From NCBI RefSeq assembly GCF_025154055.1, contig NZ_JAOALK010000056.1, positions 1 to 64,000 of the forward strand: 64,000 nt of DNA, given 5' to 3'. The position numbers were made by a program, and so were the translations under genes. The notes below the pieces were generated by a model. The model ran no database searches. It was not told the DNA's origin and saw only the letters and a program-made list of their open reading frames with translations. Position 1 is the first letter of the stretch; the number at the start of each line of letters is the position of its first letter. Positions 1-8,370 of the stretch are shown here, in pieces. The stretch comes from Aquibacillus koreensis (GTDB taxonomy: Bacteria; Bacillota; Bacilli; Bacillales; Amphibacillaceae).

Positions 1-2056
1 AATAGAGTAGGCGCATGAATTTTATTCATGCGCCTCTCACAGATCCGTACGTGCGGGTCTTCGCATACGGCTCCTCCGCGATTATCCCCGTTGGGGATGA
101 TGTTCATTGTAAATATCCACAAGAAATACGAGACCTATTTCTCTAAACCATTTATTGGAAAGTGCTGTATGCACTGGTGTGCATTTCGAACTTCTCCAAG
201 CGTACATTCGTAAGCGTGGAAGTTCTCCTTCCCATTTTCTTCTACGTAATTCCCTATGTAGCTTTCTTATTTTCCGCCAACTCCTAAGTTGTACTGACCG
301 CAATCTTCTTCTAATCCACTTATCAAATTCAGTAAACATTGTCTTTGTATGCCAGTGTCCAAAATAGTTTCCCCATCCACGTAGATAAGGGTTTAGTTTC
401 TCTTTTACCAAAACTCTAATATTAATCGTTTGGTTTCGTTTTGTAATTTCCTTGATTTTAGTCTTAAACTTCTCTATTGACTTTTCTGAAGGCTTAACCC
501 AGTAACCCTTCTTAAATTCATGTCCAAGAAAGACAAATGTTTCTTTCATATTATTTACAATCTTAGTCTTTTCCGGGTGAACTATAAGCCCAAGCTTTTC
601 TTCAAGGAATCGAGTAACTGACTTGAGTACTCGCTCAGCACCCTTTTGTGATTTACAACAGATGACAAAGTCATCTGCATATCTTGTAATGCGATGCCCT
701 CTCTCTGTCATAAGTTCATCCAACGGATGCAAATATACGTTCGCAAGTAGCGGACTGATGACACCACCCTGTGGAGATCCTTTTTCGTTTAAGTGGAAAC
801 TGCCACCCTCCATAACTCCTGCTTGGAGGAAACTCTCGAGTAATCCAATAACACTTCCATCCACTATTTCTTCTCTAACCAACGACATTAGTTTATCATG
901 CGGAATTGTATCAAAGTATGATTTTAGGTCTGCATCAATTACATACACATAACCATCCATTAAATCCTTTCGGACTTTATCTAATGCCATATGTGCACTT
1001 CGATTCGGTCTAAAGCCAAAACTACAATCAAGAAATTTAGCTTCAAAGATTGGTTCTATTATTCTACGTACAGAAGCCTGTACTACTCGGTCTCTCACGG
1101 TTGGGATACCTAGAGGTCGTTTTGAACCATCAGCCTTCGGAATATATACACGTTTAACTGGTCTCGGCTTGTATGTCTTTTCTTGTAATTCACGTTGAAG
1201 GATTTGTACATTATCCTCCACTCCAAATTCAAAAGCCTTAACTGTTATTCCATCTACCCCTGCGGCTCCACGGTTCCTTTTAACCTCTTTAAAGGCTTCC
1301 TCCATGTTTGGCATTACCCATATTTTATCTATGAGACTATACCACTTTCTCTTTTGTGGGGTCTTTGCTCCCTCACGAAAACCTTGTTTGTCTTCTTTTC
1401 CGTTCATGTTCCGTTTCTTTCCTTTCATTCTGTTGATTGACTAGCCCAACTTCGGCAATATCAGCAGTTTCACAAGTACTACGCCCCATACGGTCTACCC
1501 TTCTGTTCGACCCCGAATCTACGGATTTGTCCTATCGGTTTCTGTATGGACATGACATATTCTAAGATAACTCGGTTTTTCTTCCACGGACAGACGGGCT
1601 TCGCATAAAGTCCCTACCTTTTAGGTTAGAGGGCTCCTCTCAGTAACAAAGTACTAAGTCACTTACCTTTGCGACTTTTCCAGTAAGCTTGATCACTACT
1701 ATCCCCTGCTCTGACTTCTTACCACCCATAACTTCATCTTGTCCATCCCAGACTTGATTGAAGGTTACCACAATGTGGAGACGATGAGATCTCCTTGGGT
1801 CACGTCACCGGGCTTTCACCTGAATCCAGTCCTCATAACTAGCAGAGTCCTCTTGTGGAATAGGACACTCCCTTCTTTTGCAGGGTTATCCGACTCTACC
1901 AGCCAACACGGTTGAATTGTCGCCTGTTCCAGGTTTTGCCTTCAGGTCCTCCGCACACTTCCTCACGGACAATGCACTACCTGTCAGCTATACACTTCCG
2001 CCACTACGGTGTGTTTGGGACTTTCACCCATTAGTCCGATGCGCTGCCAAGCGCAC
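1..2056 (-). mobile_element. Class C group II intron, full length or nearly so
   Basis: Read on the minus strand, the element begins at 2056 with GTGCGCTTGG, a group II 5' end, immediately after the T-run of the dfrA terminator. It contains a maturase gene. Near position 80 it shows a domain V-like hairpin (GAGCCGTATGCG ... CGCACGTACGGATC), then TGTGAGAGG, and a domain VI-like stem (GGCGCATGAAT / ATTCATGCGCC, 11-32). The last bases, CCTACTCTATT, resemble class C 3' ends, so the junction is probably within the first few bases of the window and the 3' exon lies outside. Insertion behind a Rho-independent terminator is the known target habit of class C introns. The exact 3' boundary is inferred. 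Confidence 0.88.
82..1428 (-). CDS. ltrA: Group II intron-encoded reverse transcriptase/maturase
   Basis: This protein splices its host intron as a maturase and copies it into DNA for retrohoming. The reverse transcriptase domain covers roughly residues 40-330, with the catalytic YADD box at about 250-253 and the upstream SPQGGVISPLLAN block at 218-230. The maturase (X) domain follows, around LNPYLRGWGNYFGHW. The total length of 448 residues and the lack of an obvious C-terminal HNH endonuclease fit a class C protein. No frameshift or stop interrupts it, so it is potentially active. The first ATG is taken as start; a second ATG seven codons in has a purine-rich stretch upstream and is also possible. 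It lies in the domain IV position of the intron. Confidence 0.93.
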   Translation of the reverse strand: MKGKKRNMNGKEDKQGFREGAKTPQKRKWYSLIDKIWVMPNMEEAFKEVKRNRGAAGVDGITVKAFEFGVEDNVQILQRELQEKTYKPRPVKRVYIPKADGSKRPLGIPTVRDRVVQASVRRIIEPIFEAKFLDCSFGFRPNRSAHMALDKVRKDLMDGYVYVIDADLKSYFDTIPHDKLMSLVREEIVDGSVIGLLESFLQAGVMEGGSFHLNEKGSPQGGVISPLLANVYLHPLDELMTERGHRITRYADDFVICCKSQKGAERVLKSVTRFLEEKLGLIVHPEKTKIVNNMKETFVFLGHEFKKGYWVKPSEKSIEKFKTKIKEITKRNQTINIRVLVKEKLNPYLRGWGNYFGHWHTKTMFTEFDKWIRRRLRSVQLRSWRKIRKLHRELRRRKWEGELPRLRMYAWRSSKCTPVHTALSNKWFREIGLVFLVDIYNEHHPQRG

Positions 2057-2087
2057 AAAAGAGATGCATTTGAACTTGCATCTCTTT
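2057..2087 (-). terminator. dfrA terminator, target of the group II intron
   Basis: An 11-bp stem (AAAGAGATGCA / TGCATCTCTTT, arms 2058-2068 and 2077-2087) lies just after the dfrA stop codon. On the minus strand it ends in TTTT, and the intron starts at the very next base. The hairpin plus T-run is both the operon terminator and the recognition element for class C intron insertion. Confidence 0.85.
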
Positions 2088-2094
2088 CTGCTAG

Positions 2095-2583
2095 CTAAAC
2101 CCGATCATATTGAATAAAGTAGTAATCATATGGGTTTTTTTCATCTTTTGTGCCTTTTTCTTTATTTGTGATTGTCCATTTCTTTTCGTTATATGCAGGA
2201 AAATACGTATCTCCAGGAAACGATTCCTCTATATAAGTCATATACATTCTATCAGCATAAGGAAGAATTTGTTCAAAAATATTCCCTCCACCAATCACGA
2301 AAAACTCTTTCTCAGGATTCTGCTTGTCCCATTCCACAATAGTGTCAATGGAGTGGATTACTTCACAACCCTCCTGTTGAAAAGACTCATCTCTCGTAAT
2401 AACAATGTTCTCTCTGTTAGGTAGTGGTCCATTCATAGAGTCGAATGTTTTTCTGCCCATGATCACATTATTTGATGTTGTTAAATTTTTAAAAAACTTC
2501 AAATCATTTGGAAGCCTCCAAGGCAGATCATTTTTATAACCAATGACACGATTTTGATCCATTGCAAAGAGCAAAGAAATCAT
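2095..2583 (-). CDS. dfrA: Dihydrofolate reductase
   Basis: This enzyme reduces dihydrofolate to tetrahydrofolate with NADPH and regenerates the cofactor oxidised by thymidylate synthase, encoded just upstream. The 162-residue length is usual for bacterial chromosomal DHFR. Family landmarks are the N-terminal SLLFAMDQNRVIG strand, LPWRLPNDLKFF with the active-site acidic residue (Asp27 region), the VIMGRKTF cofactor loop, and FVIGGGNIFEQ near residue 97. It starts 17 bases after thyA in the same direction, so the two are probably cotranscribed as in B. subtilis thyB-dfrA. Transcription ends at the hairpin now abutted by the group II intron. No trimethoprim-resistance inference can be made from sequence alone. 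Confidence 0.97.
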   Translation of the reverse strand: MISLLFAMDQNRVIGYKNDLPWRLPNDLKFFKNLTTSNNVIMGRKTFDSMNGPLPNRENIVITRDESFQQEGCEVIHSIDTIVEWDKQNPEKEFFVIGGGNIFEQILPYADRMYMTYIEESFPGDTYFPAYNEKKWTITNKEKGTKDEKNPYDYYFIQYDRV

Positions 2584-2600
2584 ATGTTACCTCCTCTTAG

Positions 2601-3560
2601 TTAAACAGCAACTGGTGCTTTTATTGCAGGATGTGAAGCATAGTTTTCAATTTCCATGTCTTCCATCTCAAAGTCAAATACGGATGTTACGTCTTTACTT
2701 AATTTAAGGGTAGGGAAAGGCATTGGCTCTCGTCCTAATTGCGTGTTCACTTGTTCCAAGTGATTCGAATAAATATGTGCATCACCTAATGTGTGAATAA
2801 ACTCTCCTACCTCTAAATTACATTCATGTGCAATTAAATGTGTTAACAATGCGTAACTAGCAATATTAAATGGCACACCTAAAAATACATCTCCACTTCG
2901 TTGATAAAGTTGACAAGACAGTTTGCCATTAGCAACATAAAATTGGAACATGGTGTGACATGGTGGTAAAGCCATATTACTTGGTACATCTTCTGGGTTC
3001 CATGCCGTCACCATGTGTCTTCTTGAATCCGGATTATGCTTAATAGCTTCGATGACTTGTTTTAATTGATCAATAGTCTCCCCCTGAGAAGTTTTCCAGG
3101 CACGCCACTGTTGCCCATAGACGGAGCCTAAATTACCATATTTCTCAGCAAAAGCGTCATCAACTAAAACTCTTTCCTTGAATTTCTCCATTTCTTCCTT
3201 ATATAATGCATGAAATGCTGTGTCAATCTGACTTCTATTGCTAAAGTCAGTCATATCAGGTCCATTATACTCTTCACTTTCTACCCATTTTTTAAACGCC
3301 CATTCGTTCCAAATATTATTATTATATTTCAACAAATATTTTATATTTGTATCACCTTTGATGAACCATAATAATTCACTTGCAATTAAGCGAAAAGGAA
3401 CACGTTTCGTAGTTAGAAGCGGAAATCCTTCTGACAAATCAAATCGCATTTGGTGTCCAAATACAGAAAATGTACCTGTATTCGTACGGTCTTCTTTCTT
3501 GTTACCGTTTTCCAAAACCGTTCTACATAGATCTAAATAGGCTTGTTCACCTGTCACCAT
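2601..3560 (-). CDS. thyA: Thymidylate synthase, ThyA type, long form
   Basis: This enzyme methylates dUMP to dTMP using methylenetetrahydrofolate and releases dihydrofolate for the neighbouring DfrA. The catalytic cysteine is C201 in the motif [30 protein letters not shown] is the nucleotide and folate site. At 319 residues it resembles the Lactobacillus casei type, which carries an extra segment of about 50 residues (here around 90-140), rather than the 264-residue E. coli or B. subtilis ThyB type. The start ATG follows an AGTACGATT leader; the preceding metalloprotease gene ends 22 bases upstream with no terminator visible between them, so a three-gene transcript is likely. Confidence 0.97.
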   Translation of the reverse strand: MVTGEQAYLDLCRTVLENGNKKEDRTNTGTFSVFGHQMRFDLSEGFPLLTTKRVPFRLIASELLWFIKGDTNIKYLLKYNNNIWNEWAFKKWVESEEYNGPDMTDFSNRSQIDTAFHALYKEEMEKFKERVLVDDAFAEKYGNLGSVYGQQWRAWKTSQGETIDQLKQVIEAIKHNPDSRRHMVTAWNPEDVPSNMALPPCHTMFQFYVANGKLSCQLYQRSGDVFLGVPFNIASYALLTHLIAHECNLEVGEFIHTLGDAHIYSNHLEQVNTQLGREPMPFPTLKLSKDVTSVFDFEMEDMEIENYASHPAIKAPVAV

Positions 3561-3582
3561 AATCGTACTCCCCTTTTTACAT

Positions 3583-4332
3583 TTAAAAATATCTATTAAT
3601 ATTGTTAGTATTTAACGTTTTAAAACGATTGAACAATTCATACGTTAACGGTGTTTTTTCTTTTACTAGATCACGAGATTGTTCATTCATATAATAATAA
3701 GCAAACATTTCCGAGAAATACTCAGTGGCATATGTTTGAAAGTACTCATTTTCTGGGAACATGATGTTGACTTCTTGATTCCATACATGTTGTATGTCGA
3801 CAATATAGCTAGGATCTGTCATTAATAAACGATAAACGGTATGTCCAATTTCATGTAATTCTAAATTAATAGAACCATGTCCACTTCCAGGCATGCTTGC
3901 ACCTATTTTAGCTGATATTAACCAACTACCACCAGAACCTGGAACTTCTTCCCAAGTTACCTTTGTTTCCCAACCACGAGGATTATCCCATTTTAAATAG
4001 TACAAAAGTGGCTCGTCCGTTAATTTACCTTCGAAAAGTCGAACGATAATTCCTTGTTCTTCTAACATTTCTAATATTGGTCGGTCTATTCGATTGATTC
4101 TTTCTACCATATTACTTAAGGATTTTGGATCATTTATACGCTCCGGGATCACTATTATACGATATAACAGATCAGCATTCGTGAGCGTTTGTAGCTGCAG
4201 TATATCTTCATAACCTTTAGCTTGATTAAGCATAATACCGTGAAACGGTTTTGTTATTTCTACATAAGGAAGAAATGAAAAGAATAAAATGATAACAATA
4301 ACCTTTATTTGTTTCCCTATTTTTTTCATCAT
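3583..4332 (-). CDS. Secreted lethal-factor-like zinc metalloprotease (Pro-Pro endopeptidase type)
   Basis: The N-terminus ([20 protein letters not shown]) is a signal peptide or anchor, so the protein should act outside the cell. The zinc site HEIGH is at residues 160-164; E204 of the TEYFSEMF segment, 40 residues on, is the likely third ligand, and Y197 seven residues before it matches the catalytic tyrosine spacing of anthrax lethal factor and PPEP-1. This layout, a domain of about 200 residues and a C-terminal segment like [10 protein letters not shown] identify the M34/ATLF family. Small secreted members (PPEP) cut Pro-Pro bonds in surface adhesins; the substrate here is unknown. No convincing Shine-Dalgarno precedes the ATGATG start, so the start or its expression is uncertain. 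It runs into thyA. Confidence 0.8.
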   Translation of the reverse strand: MMKKIGKQIKVIVIILFFSFLPYVEITKPFHGIMLNQAKGYEDILQLQTLTNADLLYRIIVIPERINDPKSLSNMVERINRIDRPILEMLEEQGIIVRLFEGKLTDEPLLYYLKWDNPRGWETKVTWEEVPGSGGSWLISAKIGASMPGSGHGSINLELHEIGHTVYRLLMTDPSYIVDIQHVWNQEVNIMFPENEYFQTYATEYFSEMFAYYYMNEQSRDLVKEKTPLTYELFNRFKTLNTNNINRYF

Positions 4333-4554
4333 TTTGTTTGTAAAAGCACATATCTATTTACTCACATGTGTTCGGTTTGGTTTTGTTCTTTATATCTATT
4401 TAACTAACAAAATCCTAAACCAATCATAAAGTAGGTACTGTTATTGTAACATATTACAAAAATATTTCGTTTACTAAATTCCGGTATATTCTAAAATAAA
4501 AAACATAAACCTTGATAAGAGAACACAAATGGAAAGGAAAGGGGAGCTTTTTAC

Positions 4555-5622
4555 ATGCTTACTAACGGAAATGTACAACAAGTCGTAAAGCATTCAATGG
4601 CTTATGGATTTGTACTTAGCCAACCATTCTCCTTTTATGTAGATGCATATCCAATGTTGCAGAATGAAGTATTAGAAGAATCCAGTATGCTCGAATATGG
4701 GCAACATAACGATGCTGTCAGAGTACTCCAACATAAACTAAACACGCTATCCTACTATGACAAATCCATTGACGGTGAATTCGGTGTGTTAACCGAATAT
4801 GCTTTAAAACAATTCCAAAAAGTACATCAGTTGAGTGTAAATGGAAAAGCAGATGAACAAACCATAACTAAAATTATGGTCGTAGAACGGGCGAAATACT
4901 TAGAACCTCTTCGAAACATAGAAACTACCTACCACCCTGGAGATACTGGAGAAGATATTGAGGTCATTCAAAACGCATTACATTACTTTGGATATTACAA
5001 AGAGGATATTGATGGTATTTATGGCCCTATGACGGATCAAGCACTCAAAGCTTTTCAACAAGATCATGGGTTAGCTGTAGAAAAGGAAGTGAATGAAAAA
5101 ACCATAGATGCGATCTATAAAGCAGAGACAACTACGAATAAATCAAATACACAACAACAGGCTCCAAAAGAAAATGTAGAACAACAAGAGAAAACGGAAG
5201 ATACTGCCAAAAATGAAACAAAAAAAGTGGAAAAAGTGAAAAGTCAACAAAATTACAGTACTTCTAATTTAATTAGTACAGCAAAACAGTTTATAGGTAC
5301 ACCTTATTTATGGGGTGGTGAATCACCTGGAGGGTTTGATTGTAGTGGATTTATTCAATATGTTTTCAATCAAGTAGATATAAAACTTCCAAGGACAGTA
5401 ACGGACATATGGAATATGACCAAACCTGTAGAAAATCTTTCCGTAGGAGACTTTGTATTTTATTCAACATACAAAGCCGGACCCTCCCATATGGGGATTT
5501 ATGTCGGTAATGGGCAGTTTATCCATGCTGGAGAATCCAGAGGAGTAGAAGTAAGTGATATGAATAATTCCTATTGGAAACAACGATACCTAGGAGCAAA
5601 AAGAGTAGTCGTTGAAAAATAA
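4555..5622 (+). CDS. Peptidoglycan-binding NlpC/P60 endopeptidase
   Basis: This is a likely DL-endopeptidase that cuts stem peptides of peptidoglycan. Two PG_binding_1 repeats lie at about residues 46-107 and 127-188, each with the D-G-x-(F/Y)-G core. A Gln/Lys/Glu-rich linker (195-232) leads to a C-terminal NlpC/P60 domain with C263 in FDCSGF, H312 in SHMGIY and H324 in FIHAG as the catalytic triad. The start follows a GGGGAG site eight bases upstream. The N-terminus lacks a classic signal peptide: a weak hydrophobic stretch runs from about 14 to 31, ending in VDAYP. Export is therefore uncertain. It is divergent from the metalloprotease gene and ends at a strong hairpin. Confidence 0.88.
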   Translation: MLTNGNVQQVVKHSMAYGFVLSQPFSFYVDAYPMLQNEVLEESSMLEYGQHNDAVRVLQHKLNTLSYYDKSIDGEFGVLTEYALKQFQKVHQLSVNGKADEQTITKIMVVERAKYLEPLRNIETTYHPGDTGEDIEVIQNALHYFGYYKEDIDGIYGPMTDQALKAFQQDHGLAVEKEVNEKTIDAIYKAETTTNKSNTQQQAPKENVEQQEKTEDTAKNETKKVEKVKSQQNYSTSNLISTAKQFIGTPYLWGGESPGGFDCSGFIQYVFNQVDIKLPRTVTDIWNMTKPVENLSVGDFVFYSTYKAGPSHMGIYVGNGQFIHAGESRGVEVSDMNNSYWKQRYLGAKRVVVEK

Positions 5623-5675
5623 ATGTAAAAAAGAGTTCCCGAAAATTAGGACTTTGATTTGTAGGTTAAAGTGAT

Positions 5676-5714
5676 AGGACAGTTAATCTTTACGCTCAAA
5701 AGATTAACTGTCCT
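5676..5714. terminator. Bidirectional terminator-like hairpin
   Basis: A perfect 16-bp inverted repeat (arms 5676-5691 and 5699-5714, loop of 7) sits between the convergent NlpC/P60 gene and ypgQ. T-runs on either side are short, but position and stem strength suit termination of both genes. Confidence 0.75.
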
Positions 5715-5727
5715 TTAATCGCTTTGT

Positions 5728-6339
5728 TTATCTGCCTTCCTTCCTGTCCATATACCACTCATCATAAAAACACTCTAAAAAAGCTTCCATATATTGATGT
5801 CTCTTCGTTGCAATTTTTTTCGCAGCGTTCGTATTCATCTTACCTCTTAAATGTAATAACTTATCATAAAAATGTTGAACCGATGTATTTGTCACTTTTT
5901 GATCTTCGCTAAATAGTGGCGTTCCTTTACTACCTCCATATGCAAATGTTCTGGCTATCCCAATAGCTCCAATTGCATCTAAACGATCTGCATCTTGAAC
6001 AATTTTCCCCTCCAAAGTTTCTGGAACCTTCCCTTTGCTAAACGAAACGTCTTTCATAGCTAAGTCTATTAATTCAAATTGTTCTTCTGATAGGTCTATC
6101 TGAGATAAGAAATCAGTTAATTTCTGCAGAGCCAAATCTGGATCTCGGAACAACTTTCTATCACCTACATCATGTAGCCATCCTGCCGCTTCAGCGATAA
6201 ATGAATCTGCTCCTTCCTCCTCTGCTAGTTTTCTAGCCATCGTGGCCACCCTTTTCATATGTTCAAAATCATGACCAGTTGCATCTTCATGAAATAATTG
6301 AAAAACATATGCCTTTATCTGATCTAGTACTGTAGTCAT
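5728..6339 (-). CDS. ypgQ: HD-domain nucleotide pyrophosphohydrolase, YpgQ type
   Basis: This is an HD-superfamily metal-dependent phosphohydrolase of 203 residues, close to B. subtilis YpgQ (about 205). Metal-binding candidates are H23 in TGHDFEH, H56-D57 in GWLHDVGD and the later QDADRLDAIG segment. The B. subtilis protein has been reported as a Mn-dependent dNTP pyrophosphohydrolase, so a role in nucleotide pool control is plausible but is transferred from the family. The ATG follows AGGAG with good spacing. The gene lies 11 bases downstream of yunF on the same strand, so the two are probably one transcript. Confidence 0.87.
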   Translation of the reverse strand: MTTVLDQIKAYVFQLFHEDATGHDFEHMKRVATMARKLAEEEGADSFIAEAAGWLHDVGDRKLFRDPDLALQKLTDFLSQIDLSEEQFELIDLAMKDVSFSKGKVPETLEGKIVQDADRLDAIGAIGIARTFAYGGSKGTPLFSEDQKVTNTSVQHFYDKLLHLRGKMNTNAAKKIATKRHQYMEAFLECFYDEWYMDRKEGR

Positions 6340-6350
6340 TACACACTCTC

Positions 6351-7205
6351 CTAAAAATGAAATATATCCATTTGTTTTGGGTTCAAATTATCATATGTGA
6401 TATTTAAAAGTTCTATCAACTGTTTGGCATTCCCTGCAGCATGCCCACCAGAATTATTATTAAATAAGACCGTAATTTCTTTCGTATCTTTCTGCAATTG
6501 TTTTATATTTGAGACCCACTCTTTTAATTCTGTTTCATTATAATCATAAAGAAAACGAACTTCTCGCCAATCATCACGACCATTGCGATTCCATCCATGT
6601 ACATTTCTACCATGAAAACGAACTAATGTTTTTAAATCACTGGTTGACTCTAATACCAGTGGAACAGATCCTTCTTCCGCCTGTGGTTCGTCACAAATAC
6701 TGTGAATCCATCCTTCTTCTTTCATGAATTGTAGCGTAGCACTTCGGTTTTCGTCTTTGAACCAACTCTGATTTCTAAATTCTAACGCTAATGGTAAGTC
6801 GGGCATTAAACTTTTTATCTTTCTTAATTTTTGAATATGTTTTTGATTTAGATCAAACCATGGTGGAAATTGAAAAAGAATGGCATTTAGCTTTTTCGCT
6901 TGGATCACTGGCTGAATTGAATCTATGTATGCTTTAAACAATTCTTTAGCTTGTTGATTTGTCATTGTACTTCTGTCATGGCCAGTCATTGATTGATGTG
7001 CCTTAATGACAAAAGAGAAATCTTTAGGGGTTTGACTTACCCATTTTTCATAGTTGGATGGGGTTTGGATGGCATAAAAAGCCGAGTCTACTTCTACTAC
7101 AGGAAAATGGGAACTATAAACTTCTAATTTCCTGCGGGTAGCACCTTTTTCCATATATAAGCTGTCATGATCTCCCCAACCAGTTAATCCAATCAAAATA
7201 GACAC
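6351..7205 (-). CDS. yunF: DUF72 (YecE-like) TIM-barrel protein YunF
   Basis: This is a member of the DUF72 family, a TIM-barrel-like fold with no agreed reaction. Typical blocks are ILIGLTGWGDH at the N-terminus, VEVDSAFYAIQTPSNYEKW, FSFVIKAHQSMTGH, ILFQFPPWF, LALEFRNQSWF and VLFNNNSGGHAAGNA near the C-terminus. A longer reading frame starts at an ATG at 7229, but an AGAGGGG ribosome site sits correctly for the GTG at 7205, which also starts just before the conserved first strand; I therefore chose the GTG start (284 residues). It precedes ypgQ by 11 bases. The function of the pair is unknown. Confidence 0.85.
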   Translation of the reverse strand: MSILIGLTGWGDHDSLYMEKGATRRKLEVYSSHFPVVEVDSAFYAIQTPSNYEKWVSQTPKDFSFVIKAHQSMTGHDRSTMTNQQAKELFKAYIDSIQPVIQAKKLNAILFQFPPWFDLNQKHIQKLRKIKSLMPDLPLALEFRNQSWFKDENRSATLQFMKEEGWIHSICDEPQAEEGSVPLVLESTSDLKTLVRFHGRNVHGWNRNGRDDWREVRFLYDYNETELKEWVSNIKQLQKDTKEITVLFNNNSGGHAAGNAKQLIELLNITYDNLNPKQMDIFHF

Positions 7206-7301
7206 AAACAACCCCTCTTTCATTTTCAACCTTTATTGTCTCCTATAGTATATTTTTATTGACTAATTTCGTAAACTTTAGTGCCTTGTCATTTCGTATT
7301 T

Positions 7302-7756
7302 GATCCATACTGTGCAGTAACTAAAGATGATAATACTGCTCTACCGTTCCGGAAATACACTCCGCTAGCTTTATATAAATCTAAAAAACAAGTTCATCTT
7401 GCGATTTTTGTTAGTAATATTTCAACTTCACTTGTATCACTAGGCAATACATATACAAGATGCAGTTACTAGCGAAACAAGTGAAATTGGCGACACTCCT
7501 CGGTCTGAAGCATTCCTTATTCTGCGTGCGGGAACAGCGCGAGCCGAAGATCCACTCAGGAACGCACTTTGTGACTGAGTTAGCTGAGGCCGTGCCCGCA
7601 AGAGGAATCTGAACTTAGAAAAATCTGGTTTTGGGATTTTTCGTGATTCCTCCTCGGAAAGCGACGTATTCTGACGAAGCGGCGTTATAGCACACACCTG
7701 TTTAACAAAATCAAATAAATATAACTGCACATTATATGAATACTGCGACATAACTT
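7302..7756. repeat. Type 1 structured intergenic repeat, degraded copy
   Basis: This copy shares with the one at 31310-31765 the block CCGTTCCGGAAATACAC (about 7344-7360) and the long block from AAGTGAAATTGGCGACACTCCT (7479-7500) through GGAACAGC, GAGCCGAAGATCCACTCAGGA, to TTAGCTGAGGCCGTGCCCGC. The first palindromic module is truncated, and about 28 bases are inserted near 7501-7528. The ends carry CATACTGTGCAGTAACT (from 7306) and TACTGCGACATAACTT (7741-7756). Confidence 0.85.
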
Positions 7757-7881
7757 ATGGTATTGATGTTGTAGGTAGTCTGAATTTCATCAACAGTTTA
7801 GTAGAGTAATAGAATGTCGAATAAAGGAGCATATGGCCGAAAAACCATGGAATTCCTTCGTTTCTTTTCACTTCCAATTTC

Positions 7882-7910
7882 TTGACTAGCAATCTAAAAT
7901 AAGCTATATT
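7882..7910 (+). promoter_or_regulatory. SigA promoter of the cspD leader
   Basis: TTGACT (7882-7887), a 17-base spacer and TATATT (7905-7910) form a near-consensus vegetative promoter. Transcription should begin around 7917, about 158 bases before cspD. Confidence 0.75.
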
Positions 7911-7916
7911 TGACTC

Positions 7917-8011
7917 AAGCAAAGAAGATGTTTGGATTCATTAATGACAGGTAGCTTCTTTAGAAGTGGATGAATTATGATCCTACGCTTCTAAAGAAAG
8001 CTGCCTTTTTT
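7917..8011 (+). ncRNA. Candidate cspD leader attenuator or small RNA
   Basis: Between the promoter and cspD lies a complete Rho-independent terminator: arms 7950-7966 and 7988-8005, a 17-bp stem with one bulge, followed by six T (8006-8011). RNA stopping there would be about 95 nt. AAAGAAG at 7921-7927 can pair with CTTCTTT at 7955-7961 inside the left terminator arm, which offers an alternative antiterminator fold. It could be a stand-alone small RNA or an attenuator for cspD; the sequence does not decide between them. Confidence 0.5.
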
Positions 8012-8074
8012 ATTTACCGTCATCTTGTTTGTATTAACACGTATTACGTGAAAGTGTTTAGGAGGATTATTTAC

Positions 8075-8275
8075 ATGCAAAATGGTGTAGTAAAATGGTT
8101 TAACGCAGAAAAAGGATATGGATTTATCCAACATGAAGAAGGAAATGATGTATTCGTACACTTTTCCGCTATCCAAGAAGAAGGTTTCAAAACACTTGAA
8201 GAAGGTCAAGAAGTTACTTTCGAAATTGTAGATGGAGATCGTGGACCTCAAGCAGCGAACGTAACAAAAAAATAA
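8075..8275 (+). CDS. cspD: Cold shock protein
   Basis: This is a 66-residue single OB-fold cold shock domain protein that binds single-stranded RNA and acts as an RNA chaperone or antiterminator in the cytoplasm. RNP1 (KGYGFIQH) and RNP2 (VFVHFSAI) are intact. The start ATG follows AGGAGG; a longer in-frame extension upstream covers the leader hairpin and is not coding. The position next to ypdP and ypeP matches B. subtilis cspD, which supports the symbol, but csp paralogues are hard to separate by sequence. Expression may be controlled through the terminator hairpin in its leader. A strong terminator follows. Confidence 0.95.
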   Translation: MQNGVVKWFNAEKGYGFIQHEEGNDVFVHFSAIQEEGFKTLEEGQEVTFEIVDGDRGPQAANVTKK

Positions 8276-8289
8276 TATAAAAATAAATG

Positions 8290-8319
8290 GGCGGTGATCC
8301 TACCTGATCACCGCCTTTT
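8290..8319 (+). terminator. cspD terminator
   Basis: A GGCGGTGATC / GATCACCGCC stem with a 6-base loop (8290-8315) is followed by TTTTC. Confidence 0.85.
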
Positions 8320-8370
8320 CTTGTTATAAGCTGTAATTTTATGTCATACTATTCATTGTGGTGAAAACAC

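Larger units (their letters stand above)
7206..7916. other. Intergenic region, no supported gene
   Basis: This stretch of about 700 bases carries a large degraded repeat (listed separately, 7302-7756) and then 130 bases of AT-rich DNA leading to the cspD-side promoter. A frame at 7440-7751 on the minus strand is an artefact of the repeat. An 18-codon frame at 7833-7889 has AAAGGAG only three bases before its ATG and is not convincing. Confidence 0.7.

Noticed and set aside
1878-2117. Plus-strand 79-codon frame
   Set aside because: It is antisense to the structured 5' domains of the group II intron and has no ribosome site.
7440-7751. Minus-strand frame of 103 codons
   Set aside because: It lies entirely within the degraded type 1 repeat, lacks a ribosome site, and its frame is not preserved in the other copy.
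7833-7889. 18-codon frame with AAAGGAG upstream
   Set aside because: Spacing to the ATG is only three bases, the peptide resembles nothing known, and its stop overlaps the -35 of the cspD leader promoter.
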